Origin: Misgurnus anguillicaudatus
Taxonomy: Eukaryota > Chordata > Actinopteri > Cypriniformes > Cobitidae
Length of the DNA: 64,000 nt
NCBI RefSeq assembly: GCF_027580225.2
Contig: NC_073355.2
Span: forward strand, 17,427,501 to 17,491,500
Direction of reading: 5' to 3'
The notes beneath the pieces were generated by a model. The model saw only the letters and a program-made list of their open reading frames with translations. It ran no database searches and was not told the origin of the DNA. The translations under genes were made by a program, and so were the position numbers. Of this stretch, positions 1 through 10,669 are shown piece by piece (the first letter of the stretch is position 1; every line of letters begins with the position of its first letter).

Positions 1-637
1 ATTTCTTTATTATTTTGAGCAGGAATCAAAACTGAAGTGGGACAACATTATTAGCATGTAGGCCTTGGAGAAGAGCGGTTAGAAGACATTTTATAAGGAA
101 AGAGTGCGCTTTGGTTTTGAATGGCACTGACTTGCCCACCAGAACATTAAATAATAACCAGAACTGGTTAGTAAAGCAATAAAATAGCCTGTTTGTTAGT
201 CTGTTGGGTCAGATTGCTTTCAGACTTGCATATCGAACCGCTCCAGAGTTCATTTGCAATCGGACCAAGACCACCTCATTCAGGCGGTCTTGGATCGGTT
301 GTTTTGGTGCGGATCCAAACGCGATTGCGGTGTTCACATATGCCTTAGAGAACCGGTGTTGTGTGAAATTCGGTTTCTGTGAAAAACTGTTCCAATGGGC
401 GGGGCAAAATGCAGCAACATACGCTCCAAAAGATGTCAACTATGGATAAGATACATCAAAAAATTTTTTTTTAAGAGAAATATATGTTTGCTTTGTGCTA
501 TAGTGCGCTGTTTAGAAATCTAAACATTGACTTAATAGCAAAAACGATATTGTATATCCATGAAAAAGTGTTCTTACAAAACGCACATGCAAAGCATTTT
601 AGCCTATTATATAAAGAATGTAAGCAATAGGCTTTAT

Positions 638-839
638 GCCCAGCTGCACTACTTCCTGAACTTCAGCCAGCTCCTTGTTTCCTGTCTGCCATTATTGGAC
701 AAACTGATTAATCCAGGTGTGCCTGACCTCAGTAGTCACAACAACAATAATCAGACACACCTGGATTAATCAGTTTGTCCAATAATGGTAGACAGGAAAC
801 AAGGAGCTGGCTGAAGTTCAGGAAGTAGTGCAGCTGGGC
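638..839. repeat. Near-perfect 84-bp-arm palindrome (foldback MITE)
   Basis: The arm at 638-721 is the reverse complement of 756-839 with a single mismatch in 84 positions; the 34-base loop is 722-755. An RNA or single strand of this segment would form a very stable hairpin. The near identity of the arms suggests either a recent element or arm homogenisation, since neighbouring repeats are much more diverged. No coding capacity. Confidence 0.93.
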
Positions 840-840
840 T

Positions 841-1167
841 AGGGTGGCCATTCGTGCCAGTTCCGCCGGACACGTCCCGAACATGTTTTCGGGTTCGTTT
901 GCCGGAAGTCGCGTTGGTCGACCGCATACGTCATCAAGGTTAATATTTCGGGTTTAATTTCAGAAAAGCAACCGTTACATTTCAAGGTAAGAATGAAACT
1001 ACAATGATTGTATGTCTTAAAAGAAATAAATATTAATTTTGTAATGTATTTTAACTGAAATGCGAGAACCTCGATGACGTATGCAGTCGAGCAACGCGAC
1101 TTCCGGCGAATGAACCCGAAAACATGTTCGGGACGTGTCCGGCGGAACTGGCACAAATGGCCACCCT
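841..1167. mobile_element. Foldback DNA transposon with ~100-bp arms
   Basis: Starts AGGGTGGCCATTCGTGCC and ends with the matching complement GGCCACCCT. The arms are about 841-942 and 1066-1167, with a few mismatches, around an AT-rich centre. It begins directly after the 638-839 palindrome, apparently inserted in the right half of the larger inverted repeat whose 19-base arms are at 625 and 1171. Non-autonomous; superfamily not determined because no clear target duplication is seen. Confidence 0.8.
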
Positions 1168-1440
1168 AAACTGGGCATAAAGCCTATTGTACATCAAACA
1201 AGAACAGAAAAACAAACAACAATTTGCAATCCATTTACTTGTTCCAACACGCAGCGAACCTAGGAATATGCATTTATGCCCCGCCCATTGGAAAAGGTTT
1301 TCACGGAAACTGAATTTCACACAACACCTAAACAAAGGCTCTGAAGGTCTGAAAACACTGTATACTTACTTTTACTTACGTGTCATGTTTTATATGGTTG
1401 AGAACTGGTTTGGTTTAGGGTGAGGGTGGGGTTAGATGCT

Positions 1441-1850
1441 CCAAACGATTGTCATTTTTTGGCAAGAAAAAAATAAGCACTTTTAAAGCACAACTTCTCT
1501 TCTTCCTCCAGTCCTGTGATGCATCAGCGCAACATCACGTAAAACGTCATCCTGTCAAGAGGTCACAGATGACGTATCGAAACTACGCCCCAGTGTTTAC
1601 AAGTGTGAAGAAAGAGGACCATTCCGACATTGTTGTATGTCCAATAATACTAATTAATGTCTTTGTGTCAGTTTAGTGTTTAAAATGGTCCGCAAATGTG
1701 TGTTTCATATATGTAACACGTGACCTTTCCACGTCATCACGCAATTACGTGAGGTCACGCTGGCTCATCACACAGACAGAGGAAGAAGAGAAGTTGTGGT
1801 TTAAAAAGTGCATATTTTTTATTTTTCTTGCCAATGTAACCACATCTTGG
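1441..1850. mobile_element. Long-terminal-inverted-repeat DNA element
   Basis: The left arm near 1455-1512 (TTTGGCAAGAAAAAAATAAG, then a run ending CTTCTTCCTCC) recurs in reverse complement near 1772-1840 (GAGGAAGAAGAGAAGTTGTG, ending TTTTTCTTGCCAA). Between them are several ACGTCA/TGACGT motifs arranged as further inverted repeats. No coding capacity. Exact ends are uncertain. Confidence 0.65.
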
Positions 1851-1929
1851 ACTAATGCAACCACAGGTGGTGTAAGCTGCTGGCTGCTAGAGGGCACTGA
1901 TTCGCTTACACGTACCTTGAGGTAGTAAT

Positions 1930-3130
1930 ATGGTGCTTGCTTAAAGAACCATTAGGTCATTGTTTTTGGAGAACAGTTGTTTACTTTTAAAGACACTTGT
2001 GCAATTCCAGTTTTATGGGTTCTGAGTTTTATCAAAATATTTTTGTTACCTTTTTGCACCAGAGGTTCTCTAGTCTTTAGAAATTGTTTAAATATTCACC
2101 TCTCAAATCTTTTTTAACAAGTAGACTTCAAGATGGCATCCTGGTGTTTGTTTTATAGGAATATGCCTTCAAATTCATCTCTTGATTAAAACACTCGACT
2201 TGTCTTTCACAGAGGTGTTTATACTTTACGTTTACATGACATACATGCAAATTACTGCATTTTGAATAAATTTCTACGATTCATTTCATCATTTTGATTA
2301 TGTTTTGAATCAGATACCCTATACTTTAAGATCAGCATGAACCTTTCAAACTAATTAAATCTTAATCAGCTTTCTTTTACAACTGCATGTGGATTTATTC
2401 AGGAGCAGGCGAGCCGACAAACACCAGCCAAAGTCAATTCAACGGGTCAGGTGGCGACATGAAGGGAATTTTAATTTCGCAATTATAGCCAGGGCCGTGG
2501 ACTCTGAATGACTTTCTAATTATTCAGGTATTCTTGAAGGGATGTTTTGTGTCGTGCAAACAAATGTGCAGCAGTAGACGAAGAGCATGTTCCAGGTTAC
2601 TGGGCGTGTCATTTTTCATTAAATGAACGCTTTATGCCCAGTCTACCGATCTGAGTTAATGAGAGAGAAAGGTTTGGGTTTTACCTCTGGCTGAGGAGAA
2701 AGCCACTAGATTTGTGTGGACATGTAAAGACATAAATCCACCTGATACATTATGACTGATTGTAATCCGTATATATCACATGCTGTAGATGTTTGGACCT
2801 GTGGGCATGTCATTGGTGATACTGTAAGGCGAACATCACTTTTACTCAGAGTTAGAAATTTGAACAGACCTCTGTGTATTAAAGCAATAGATCATCCAAA
2901 AAAATAAAAAATAAATAAATAAAAATGGAAACTGTCATGTATTTTAGTTGCCCTAAGGCCATCCAAGATATGCTGGTAAAGAAGAGTAAAAAAGAAAATA
3001 TGGTGTTTCAATCTAAAGGTGTAATTTCTTCCAGAGTAAAAAAAAACTATTGGTATTCATTTTTTTCATCTGCTTTGTGAATCTCTCCGAGACTTTTTAT
3101 TTACAAAATTTATTTATTTTTGGCTTGTAT
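1930..3130. other. Non-coding stretch, nothing recognised
   Basis: AT-rich sequence without long reading frames, clear repeats or RNA genes. A short A-rich run occurs near 2897-2925. Confidence 0.6.
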
Positions 3131-3491
3131 TGCAGCAATGGCCTAAAGGGCTCAGTAGTACGGTTTCTGTTTGTTTTAAGGACAAAGTATGGTCCACTTT
3201 TTACGCGTATGCGAGGGTCTGCGTACATTGCCGTGACGCAATTTTTGTCATCAGAAAAGTGTTCGCATGCTGTAGGCGCCTCACAATTTTTTTAAATGTG
3301 TAGGTAGCGCATGCGCATACAGGAGAATATAGTATGTTACCCAGGAGATGCATTGCATTTTGTCGCAATGCGCATGCCTTGAAAGTCTGTATACTTCAAA
3401 TGAATTATACTGTACTTAGCAAGGTTCAACTGTGCGCATACATTCGCAAACAGATAAAAAACAGATTATATACAATACTTTAGCAATGTCT

Positions 3492-3880
3492 AATGCTGCG
3501 TTCAGACCAGCTGCGGTAGAGGCATCAAGCATGAGTGATTTCATGTTGACGCACATCTGGAGGTCTCGCAGTGTGAATGAGGCGTTTAGCGCGGCGCAGT
3601 ACACGCGATTCTGCCTCATTTGTGCGTCTAGTCCACGCGAATGGCACGAGTTTAGCGTTGCCGCGGCAAATCCGCAAGTTGAAAAATTTGACTTTGGCAG
3701 AAAATCATGCTGCGTTAACCAATCAGCAGTTTGCTCTAGTAGTGACGTGATTACAGGAAGCGAGCAGAGTCGCAGAAGCCCCTCCCATGACACGAATTTC
3801 CACATAAATGTCTCAATTAATAAAATGTAATGCACGGCTTTCACGCGCAAATGAGGCGAGTAAACCCAAAATGTTAAAAC
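3492..3880. repeat. Interspersed repeat fragment (TGCTGCGTTCAGACCAG type)
   Basis: Begins TGCTGCGTTCAGACCAGCTG and is GC-richer than its surroundings, with many CG dinucleotides. I recall openings of this kind as the end of an abundant cyprinid DNA repeat. Two overlapping open frames of 130-144 codons on opposite strands come from this composition and show no domain. The right end is not defined. Sequence at 3200-3400, with repeated GCGCATGCG-like motifs, may belong to a second repeat. Confidence 0.45.
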
Positions 3881-5284
3881 GGCAAACTAGACACAGTAGA
3901 TGCGAATTTGACGCCACAAACGCCGGCTGGTATGAACCCACGGTAAGGACCTGAATGTCATGTCATTTTTTTTCACCTTGACCAGTAAACACAGTACACC
4001 CAGGCAACCGTGCAGCAACACTACAAACCAATCCAAATTTCTTAGTGACTGTATAGCAACCATCCTGGCATTATGATTGTATTTTTTGCACACAATTTTT
4101 TAATAAAAATGACAAATGTTTTCGAAAACAAATTACTAAAAGCCATTGGCATTAATTTCAAACTAAACATTGCAAAATATTCACAGGACTCGTCTGCTGC
4201 AGAATAAAAATCTTATTTTCAAATTTTCTTATTTATTATAAGAAATAATTTAAAGCAAGCAGCTTTGCGTTATGAAAAATAAGGTATAAAGTCTTTATAT
4301 AAACTCGCTTCAGGGAGAAATATATTCTTTCACGGATGAAGACTTATGGCTCATGTATGTATAACTTCATTAGCCGTGCAGCGAAATGCAAGAACCTCAG
4401 CCAGAAATTCCACTGGAGCCAACAGCAACATCTTAAATACTAATAATGTAAATTCAGTGACTAATTGGCCTCATATCACCTCTTTCTAGATAAAATGAGA
4501 ACAATTGTGTCTGTTTCTTAGCAAAACATTCTCAGATCGATGCTATATAGTCTTCTAATCCTACCAGAATGGGTTCAAGGTATGTAAAGAGGATAAATAT
4601 GGGCTGTAATAAATCACAGTACCGTTCTGGCAAACATAAAGAGGTTCATCTGGTTTGAGAGGTCGCCTTTGATAATTGGACAGTGGTGTCATTTTTTACG
4701 TTGCTGATTGACTGATAATTTGCTGTCATGGATAATGTGATGGGTGTCGACTCCTCATCAGATTTACAGGTTGTCCTGATCTCTGGACCTTCTAATGGCT
4801 GACTGCAATGTGTGATTGTATGCAGATGAAGGAATCTGATGAAGTGATTATCACCACAGCTATAACTCCTGGCCCTCGGCCATTTGAGTCACATGTAATA
4901 CTGATCCATGTAAAAGTGTGAGACGCACAGCCCGATAGACTCTCAAGAAAGTACAGATAAAGAAATCACAGACAGATTGAGATATTTGAAGTGTTTTTTT
5001 ATGTTAACCGACTCTTATGAAATCATTGCTTATAGTCTATGTCTTTAACAGTAACTGTAGGGGTTTAGAATTAAGACACAATTAACTTTAAGCAGATAAC
5101 ACATTTAATATATAGTTATAAAAAGTTTAAATATTTAAATAGTTCTCAGTACTTAGTTAGTACTCATTTAGTCAAATCAAAATGCTCTCTAGCATGGGAG
5201 ATTTCCTTTCTTTATTGTGACCCACTTCTGAATAACAATACAAAATATGAGATTAAGTACGTCAAAGATTTGAGTTAAGTCATT
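3881..5284. other. Non-coding stretch, nothing recognised
   Basis: No significant reading frame, inverted repeat or RNA gene seen. Ordinary AT-rich intergenic or intronic sequence. Confidence 0.55.
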
Positions 5285-5299
5285 GATTTAAATTTAGAT

Positions 5300-5345
5300 T
5301 CAGGGATTTAGCAGATGCTTTTATCCAAAGTGACTTACAAAGATT
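5300..5345. repeat. Teleost retroposon motif next to GA microsatellite
   Basis: Contains TTTAGCAGATGCTTTTATCC followed by AAAGTGACTTACAAA, a very widespread fish interspersed motif (the related copy at 19059 lies in a tRNA-type SINE). Only this core is recognisable here. The GA tract starts about 75 bases downstream. Confidence 0.55.
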
Positions 5346-5415
5346 AGGAAACAATCAACGATTTGTCATAGTGCATAATTCAAGTTACAAGTTTTCACTT
5401 TTCCGAAACAATACC

Positions 5416-5417
<2 letters not shown>

Positions 5418-5489
<72 letters not shown>
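5418..5489. repeat. (GA)36 microsatellite
   Basis: An uninterrupted GA dinucleotide run of about 72 bases. On one strand it is homopurine. Confidence 0.98.
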
Positions 5490-5492
<3 letters not shown>

Positions 5493-5640
5493 TTATAATT
5501 TTTTTTAAGATAGAAGAGATGGAAATACAGTCAATATCTAATTTTTGAAAATATGAGTTTTTAGTTTTTTGATTTCACTTTAATTATTATCATTGATATG
5601 ACCTTACTCCATCAATATTAAAAATATCAAAGATATTTTT

Positions 5641-6157
5641 TTAAAGTGCACCTATTTCATTGCTAAAAACAACGTTATTTTGTGTATTTGGTATAATACA
5701 ATGTGTTTGCATGGTTTATGGTTCAAAAAACATTATTTTCCATATACTGTACATTTTTGTAGATTTCACTCTCTTCCTGAAATGCACGGTTTTGAAAAGC
5801 TCTGTGTCTCTGATTGGCCAGCTAATCTGTACGTTGTGATTAGCCTGAATACCTCTGACGTCAGCTGGAAATGTGACCCTTCTTACATGTTTGAAAGATT
5901 CGTTCACAATGCAATGCAGGAGTTAACTAACAGGCTGTGAGTCCAAAGCGGGAAGAATGATAATGTCGGTCTTCCCTACATCACCAATCCCAGGAAGTAA
6001 ACTGTTGCCTACAATCCGTGTGTTTGTTGTAGTCCAAGGAAAGAGATTTACGTTGGAGACAATAACTCGCGTCAAACTTTGGGGTTTGTACCTATCGTTA
6101 ACAAGAAGTAATACAGACTTCCACACCAATCGTGAATCGGACCATTGGTGCTCTTAA
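5641..6157 (+). mobile_element. TTAA-flanked MITE, family 1, copy 1
   Basis: Bounded by TTAA at 5641-5644 and 6154-6157, with short imperfect terminal inverted repeats (AGTGCACCTAT against AGAGCACCAAT). The interior is shared with 16141-16662 (same orientation) and 29651-30997 (opposite orientation), including the segment TACCTCTGACGTCAGC and the segment ACATCACCAATCCCAGGAAG. Size and TTAA sites suggest piggyBac-type mobilisation, which is inference. Small frames inside (up to 86 codons) are not conserved as proteins between copies. Confidence 0.85.
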
Positions 6158-6164
6158 AAGTTTG

Positions 6165-6365
6165 TTTTTGGCTCCCCAGAATAGTTTGTTAACAGAAATG
6201 GAATGTTCGTTTTGGTTCCCAGTACATCCAGAGAACCAAATCGTAACTTTCTAGGAACATTCGGCTAATGCTCCCGGAACATGAAACTAACATTGAGGGA
6301 ACATTCTTGGAACCAAAAGCTAACGTTAGGGGAACATTTCACTAACCAGAAGCTAGCATTTCATG
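6165..6365. repeat. Degenerate GGAACATT-type repeat
   Basis: Contains several spaced variants of GGAAC(A/G)TT together with GGTTCCC and CTAAC(G/A)TT motifs, resembling a common fish repeat in which GGGAACGTTC units recur. Boundaries are unclear. Confidence 0.4.
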
Positions 6366-7337
6366 TAATCAATAAATCATAAAATTACTTTAGCTAGATT
6401 TTTACAGACGGGGTCACAAATATCAAAATTTTCCATTGATGGCTATAATGTACTGTAAATAAAATTCTACTCGCTAAAAACTGATTTTGCTGTTATGAGG
6501 ACAAACATCAACAAAAGAAAACTGCACCCGTAAAGCAATTTCAAAGGTGGCTACAACATCCTCTTCTGATTTTTATTATTACTCTTTGATTATATGTCTG
6601 CCTTTCCTGCAAATAAAAAAAAGAGAACGAACAAACCAAATGTATATATTCAACAGCTTTAATACAAGTAAAGGCCTGTTTCTTTTCAGTGAATCTACCT
6701 GACATTTGTTTGGGTTCTCGGATTTAAATTTACACGAAGCTGTGTATCCACGAATTACAATATCTGCAAATCCTTGGATTCTGTTGGCAGAATGACAACG
6801 GCGCCTGTGGCTGTCAAGGTACCAACAAGTGAGTATTGCCGAAATGTTGACTGTGGCATGAAACAGTGATGAAGAGTTTAAACTGTCACTTGATATTTAG
6901 GTTGGATAGAGACACTTAATCACTGTCATCTGCACATACACAGCGCACCACGCGTATAATGTATACATTTGCATATTAATGAATCCTAATGTTCATGGTG
7001 TTATGTGCCATATTTTAAGCTTTTTTGAAACGGATAGCGCGTTGTATGTCTGCCGTATGGGTTTTAATCACAGAGAACAACTTTGCTAAGACCAAGATGT
7101 CAGGTACATAATAAAAGCCACCCTTCCTGTGCATGACCCTCTTTTAATCGGTGTGAACAAGCTACTTCACATTGTTATTAATGATTGTAGCTATGGTGCG
7201 CATGCTGTAAAAGCTTGTAAAGACTCATAGTTAATGCATTGGATTTTAATAGGGCACAGAATAAAGACTGGGACATTATTTAAATTTTAATATGCATGCT
7301 TTTATGCACATATTCACATTTACAAATACAATATTTA
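6366..7337. other. Non-coding stretch, nothing recognised
   Basis: AT-rich; no convincing reading frame, repeat pair or RNA gene noticed. Confidence 0.5.
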
Positions 7338-7341
7338 CATA

Positions 7342-7593
7342 TGAAGAGTTTCGTTGCAAAACGAGATAACCACCGTTTTTTTAATTGTTCAGAAATCTTG
7401 TTTTTTGGTTGTGCATTCCAATTAATTTCAATGCAACTGCAGTTGGTTTGTTTTGATTTAAACGTTCATAACTTAAAAAATACAGCCAAGAAGCACCATA
7501 AAACAAAATAATAACATGATAACATAATAATAAACATGTTTTGAGAAAAATGTAAAAAAATGGATTTATCTCGTTTTGCAACGAAACTCTTCA
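7342..7593. mobile_element. TGAAGAGTTT-terminus MITE (short copy)
   Basis: Terminal inverted repeats of about 28 bases: TGAAGAGTTTCGTTGCAAAA at the left, its complement ending at 7593; the palindrome CATATG lies across both ends. The ends resemble those of the 1-kb element at 21298-22296 (TGAAGAGTTTGGTTCCAAAA), so this is probably a short relative. No coding potential. Confidence 0.8.
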
Positions 7594-7609
7594 TATGCAG
7601 GGATGAGAA

Positions 7610-7756
7610 CACTTTAAAATTTGCAGGGTTAAAATTGACCCAATGCTGGGTTATTATACCCCAACAACCCAACATTGGGTCATCTTTAACCCAGCATGTT
7701 TTCTGTCCAATATTTACCCATTATGGGTCAAAAATAACCCAGCCATTTTTAGAGTG
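7610..7756. mobile_element. AACCCAGCA-repeat MITE, copy 1
   Basis: Ends CACTTTAAAAT and TTTTTAGAGTG are imperfect inverted repeats. Inside are alternating AACCCAGC/GCTGGGTT and TTGGGT/ACCCAA words. A second copy with the same internal phrase (AACCCAGCATG, then GCCAATATTTACC-like) is at 38465-38601. Confidence 0.75.
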
Positions 7757-7802
7757 AAAAATGGAAAAAAATATCTTAGAAAATTTGATGCAAATTCGTT
7801 TT

Positions 7803-8270
7803 TGACCAAACCGGACATTTCAGGACATGGTGAAATATTTTTTACAAATTTTAAAAGAGGTAAACACACAGCTCCCTGACAGTATTGAGGTAAGGTTCAT
7901 GGAAGTTGAGCAATACCTCCAGGCTCTGTAAGATGAAAGGTCAGCATTGCTCTGAACTGACCTCCCACCAGCTACTGGCATAACCGAAAAGGACTGACCA
8001 CTTTTTGGCCTCTGTCTATTCATCAGACACCAGAAGCTTGACCCAAATTTCCCCTGGGACTGAACAATATGTCTGTCATAGCTGAGCGTGTGCACTAGCT
8101 CTTCTTTGTGTTTTTGAAAGGACTGAAAAGAGCAAATCACCTTAAGCCAAAGGGCCACGAGGTGCATAAAACCACAAAATACTGCAGGCAGACTTTTAAT
8201 AAACTCTTGGTATTTACCTTTCACTGAACTCGGGCCAATTACGGCAACACGTTTGGACAAGGGCACGGAA
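7803..8270. other. Possible decayed coding segment, strand unclear
   Basis: The minus strand is open for 148 codons (8266-7820). On the plus strand a 41-codon stretch from 7806 reads like a charged amphipathic helix, then breaks at several stops although the intervening text still looks protein-like. I recognise no family in either reading. It may be a decayed transposon or processed pseudogene, or chance. It begins about 60 bases after the MITE at 7610-7756. Confidence 0.2.
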
Positions 8271-8954
8271 AGCTAATAAAATTTCTATCACGGAAAGAAT
8301 CTCAGGAAAACATAGATCAATAAATACTTAACTCGCACCTTGTTCTCGCCTGATAGAGTCTAAAGAACATTAACCCTGACATGCATTTTAATAGTGCAAA
8401 AATGAAAGATGTCAGAGATTGTATGGCTTAGGGAGGTCTATACCTGGAGAGCCATTCGTTAGCGTTGCCATTCATCTCAATGACAGGTGCTCGGCTGTTT
8501 GGCGAATTGTATTCCGCCATCTTTGCTCATAGGCACTCAGTGCTAGACACAAATGTTTTTGAACCAATCAATTAAGCTGCTAATGTCTTTTGACTAATTA
8601 CACCGGAGCCTTATAGGAAAATTACGTCATGTAACTGATTGAATGTTGGCACAAGGATTTATGTTTGTGTCTTGCAAAAATAATGCATTTAATCAGAGTT
8701 GACTTCAATAGAGAGATAAAGGAACAAGCAGGGTCCCGTGTTACAGTGGCTTGTAACCAACTGTATTGGCTTGGTGCTTTTATAATACACTTGTAATTAT
8801 ATACATATAAATAATATCAATTAAACGCCAAGTATTAGAGTTTATTTAGTTTATCTATTGTATTCTGTTTGTAATTGTTAGATTTCATTAATAGAATGGT
8901 TGGTATTCAAAGTTGAGTTCCTGTTGAGCATTGTGTTGGTAGCACACTGGCCAT
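8271..8954. other. Non-coding stretch, possible repeat at 8430-8640
   Basis: GC composition rises around 8440-8600 and the sequence resembles interspersed repeat material, but no inverted termini or second copy is visible in this window. Confidence 0.35.
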
Positions 8955-9073
8955 TGGTTTGGTACTTTTTCAAAACGTGCACTTTTGTATCTAAAATTGT
9001 ACATATCAGGACCTTTTTAAAAGGTAGCATACCAGTGACAACGTTTGTACTGTTTTTTTCTGAGAGTGTACTG
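8955..9073. mobile_element. GTACC-repeat MITE, 3' part
   Basis: The end (CCAGTGACAACGTTTGTAC then TTTTTTTCTGAGAGTGTA) matches the terminal third of the GTACC-type MITE also seen at 16915, 43632 and 58046. The usual ladder of GTACC words is decayed here. A small 87-codon frame crossing it is not a gene. Confidence 0.6.
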
Positions 9074-9450
9074 ATATGTCAACCTTATTTCATGGGAATA
9101 CATTTTTTATGTGAAGTGTGGTTGTACCACACATACATTTTCTTAGGTTTTCATACGCACTGAAACATACAATATCGACATGTTGACATGACTAATAGAT
9201 TAATTATTTGCGTATTAAAAGCTTTTATAGACATACAGATTTGTACAAATTCACATTTTTATTAATTGATAAATAAACAACACTAAATAAATATGACAAG
9301 CAGTTGTTTTGTTCTCTTTATTATTAACTAATACAATAAAATGTGATAAACAGTAAGAAAGACCGTTTCACAATCAATAAAGCCACACAGAAGTAAGAGT
9401 TTATGATAAATCTCTGCGACAGCTCTCCAACTTATGGTATTTAGTTACCT

Positions 9451-9569
9451 CAGTGTCCGAAATTGTTCACTCATTTTCGTTCCCTTCTTCCCCATATAGT
9501 GGACTCAATTGTCATTCGCTATATAGGGAATAGTGAATGAGTGAAGGAGGGAGCGGTTTCGGACGCAGC
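9451..9569. mobile_element. Short MITE, CCGAAATTG-type termini
   Basis: The left end GTGTCCGAAATTGTTCACTC and the right end GCGGTTTCGGACGC form imperfect inverted repeats. The interior has paired ATATAG(T/G)G words. It shares its right boundary with the next element. Confidence 0.6.
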
Positions 9570-10001
9570 TGTTGCCTCGCTGCCTCATGAGGCAATGACT
9601 TCGGAGGCATAAAGGCAGCTCAGAGAAATGCATTCGGACACACTTCATAGGCAGCGTGTTTGAAATATAAACAGAGAGCGCCTTTGTGATAACTATTTGA
9701 AAACTACAATACAAATTTCTCGCTAGAAATGCAATTAAAAGGTGTAAAAAATTAAAATATACATTTATTTACTGTACACTAAATTTGTGCTCCAGCTTCT
9801 TTCTTGGCCGCCATTTTATTTTTTCGAACTCGACCAGGCTCGACCAATCACATTCCCCATGCGCACACACGCATAGAATTGTGGGACAATTCTAATTCAG
9901 GAGTTAGGAAGTAAACCTAACATTGGATTCGGACATGCCTTGATGCCTTCCTGCTTTGGAATGTTGCCTCAGGCAGCAATTTAGAGTTTTTGGACGCAGC
10001 C
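9562..10001. mobile_element. MITE with GACGCAGC termini
   Basis: Starts GACGCAGCTGTTGCCTCGCT and ends with AATGTTGCCTCAGGCAGCAA followed by TTTTTGGACGCAGCC. The inner GTTGCCTC/GAGGCAAC words are partly inverted. An adjoining cyprinid-type non-autonomous element, overlapping the previous one at the shared GGACGCAGC end. Confidence 0.55.
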
Positions 10002-10210
10002 ATAGTCAAAGTACGTTTGAAGTTTTGAAATGCTCGCCTTGAGAGAGAGAAGTCGGATTAAGTCTGTTATGCTTTTTATTTCTAATAGTACATATCTAAA
10101 ATATTTTAAAATTGTATACTGTTACTATTGTCACAAAAATGTTACATGTCTAAGCATTCCTGCCCATTACGTAGCATAATATAAAAATACATTATATTTA
10201 AAAAAGATTG

Positions 10211-10664
10211 GGTAACACTTTATTTTACGGTGTCTTTGTTACACATGTTACATGTAATTGTTATAGTAATAACAGTTAAAGGTGGCGTGCACAATGTTTG
10301 AAAAGCGCTTTGGAAAAGGAGACGGGCCGCCTACCAAAACACACTTGTAGCTAATTAGCAGTAAGGGGCGTGTCTACTAAACCGACATCCTTGCCAAGGT
10401 TGTGTATGTGGTGCGGGTCTTTTAAAAGAAGGTCCAGATTCTATTGGCATATCGTGTTTGTTTAGGTGATTTAAAATATCAACATTTGCTTTCAAACATT
10501 GTGCACTCCGCCTTTAATTATGCATAATTGCATGCAACTAATCCTAAACCAAACCCTATTCCTAACCCCAACCCTACAGTAATTACATGTTGTTGATGAT
10601 TATTACTTGGTACTTAAATATATAATTACAATGTAACAGTGACGCCTTAAAATAAAGTGTAACC
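10211..10664. mobile_element. GGTAACACTTTATTTTA-type MITE, split by an insertion
   Basis: Left end GGTAACACTTTATTTTACGG and right end ending AAAATAAAGTGTAACC are inverted repeats. The centre contains degenerate CCTAAACCAAACCCTA words common in this family. A second, left-truncated copy is at 34945-35100. It is interrupted by a different element at 10276-10517. Confidence 0.8.
10276..10517 (+). mobile_element. TTAA-flanked MITE, family 2, copy 1 (nested)
   Basis: TTAA at 10276-10279 and 10514-10517 flank 24-base terminal inverted repeats with two mismatches (AGGTGGCGTGCACAATGTTT and its counterpart). The interior matches 47836-48073 in reverse orientation (shared word CAAAACACACTTGTAGC). It lies within the 10211-10664 element and so is the younger of the two. 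Confidence 0.9.
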
Positions 10665-10669
10665 AAAGA

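Larger units (their letters stand above)
355..1328. repeat. Inverted-repeat element complex, outermost arms
   Basis: About 60 bases at 355-412 recur in reverse complement at 1269-1328 at roughly 85 percent identity; both arms contain the motif CAATGGGCGGGGC or its complement. A second, perfect 19-base inverted match lies inside (625-643 against 1171-1189). Two further palindromes sit between them. The arrangement is typical of foldback-type DNA transposons with later insertions. No transposase reading frame is present. The sequence from about 225 to 350 looks like part of the same or an adjoining interspersed repeat, but I cannot fix its ends. Confidence 0.7.

Noticed and set aside
3416..3850. 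144- and 132-codon frames on opposite strands
   Set aside because: They lie in a GC-richer interspersed repeat fragment and resemble no protein.
8900..9163. 87-codon hydrophobic frame suggestive of a membrane protein
   Set aside because: It runs through the decayed GTACC MITE; hydrophobicity follows from T-rich sequence.
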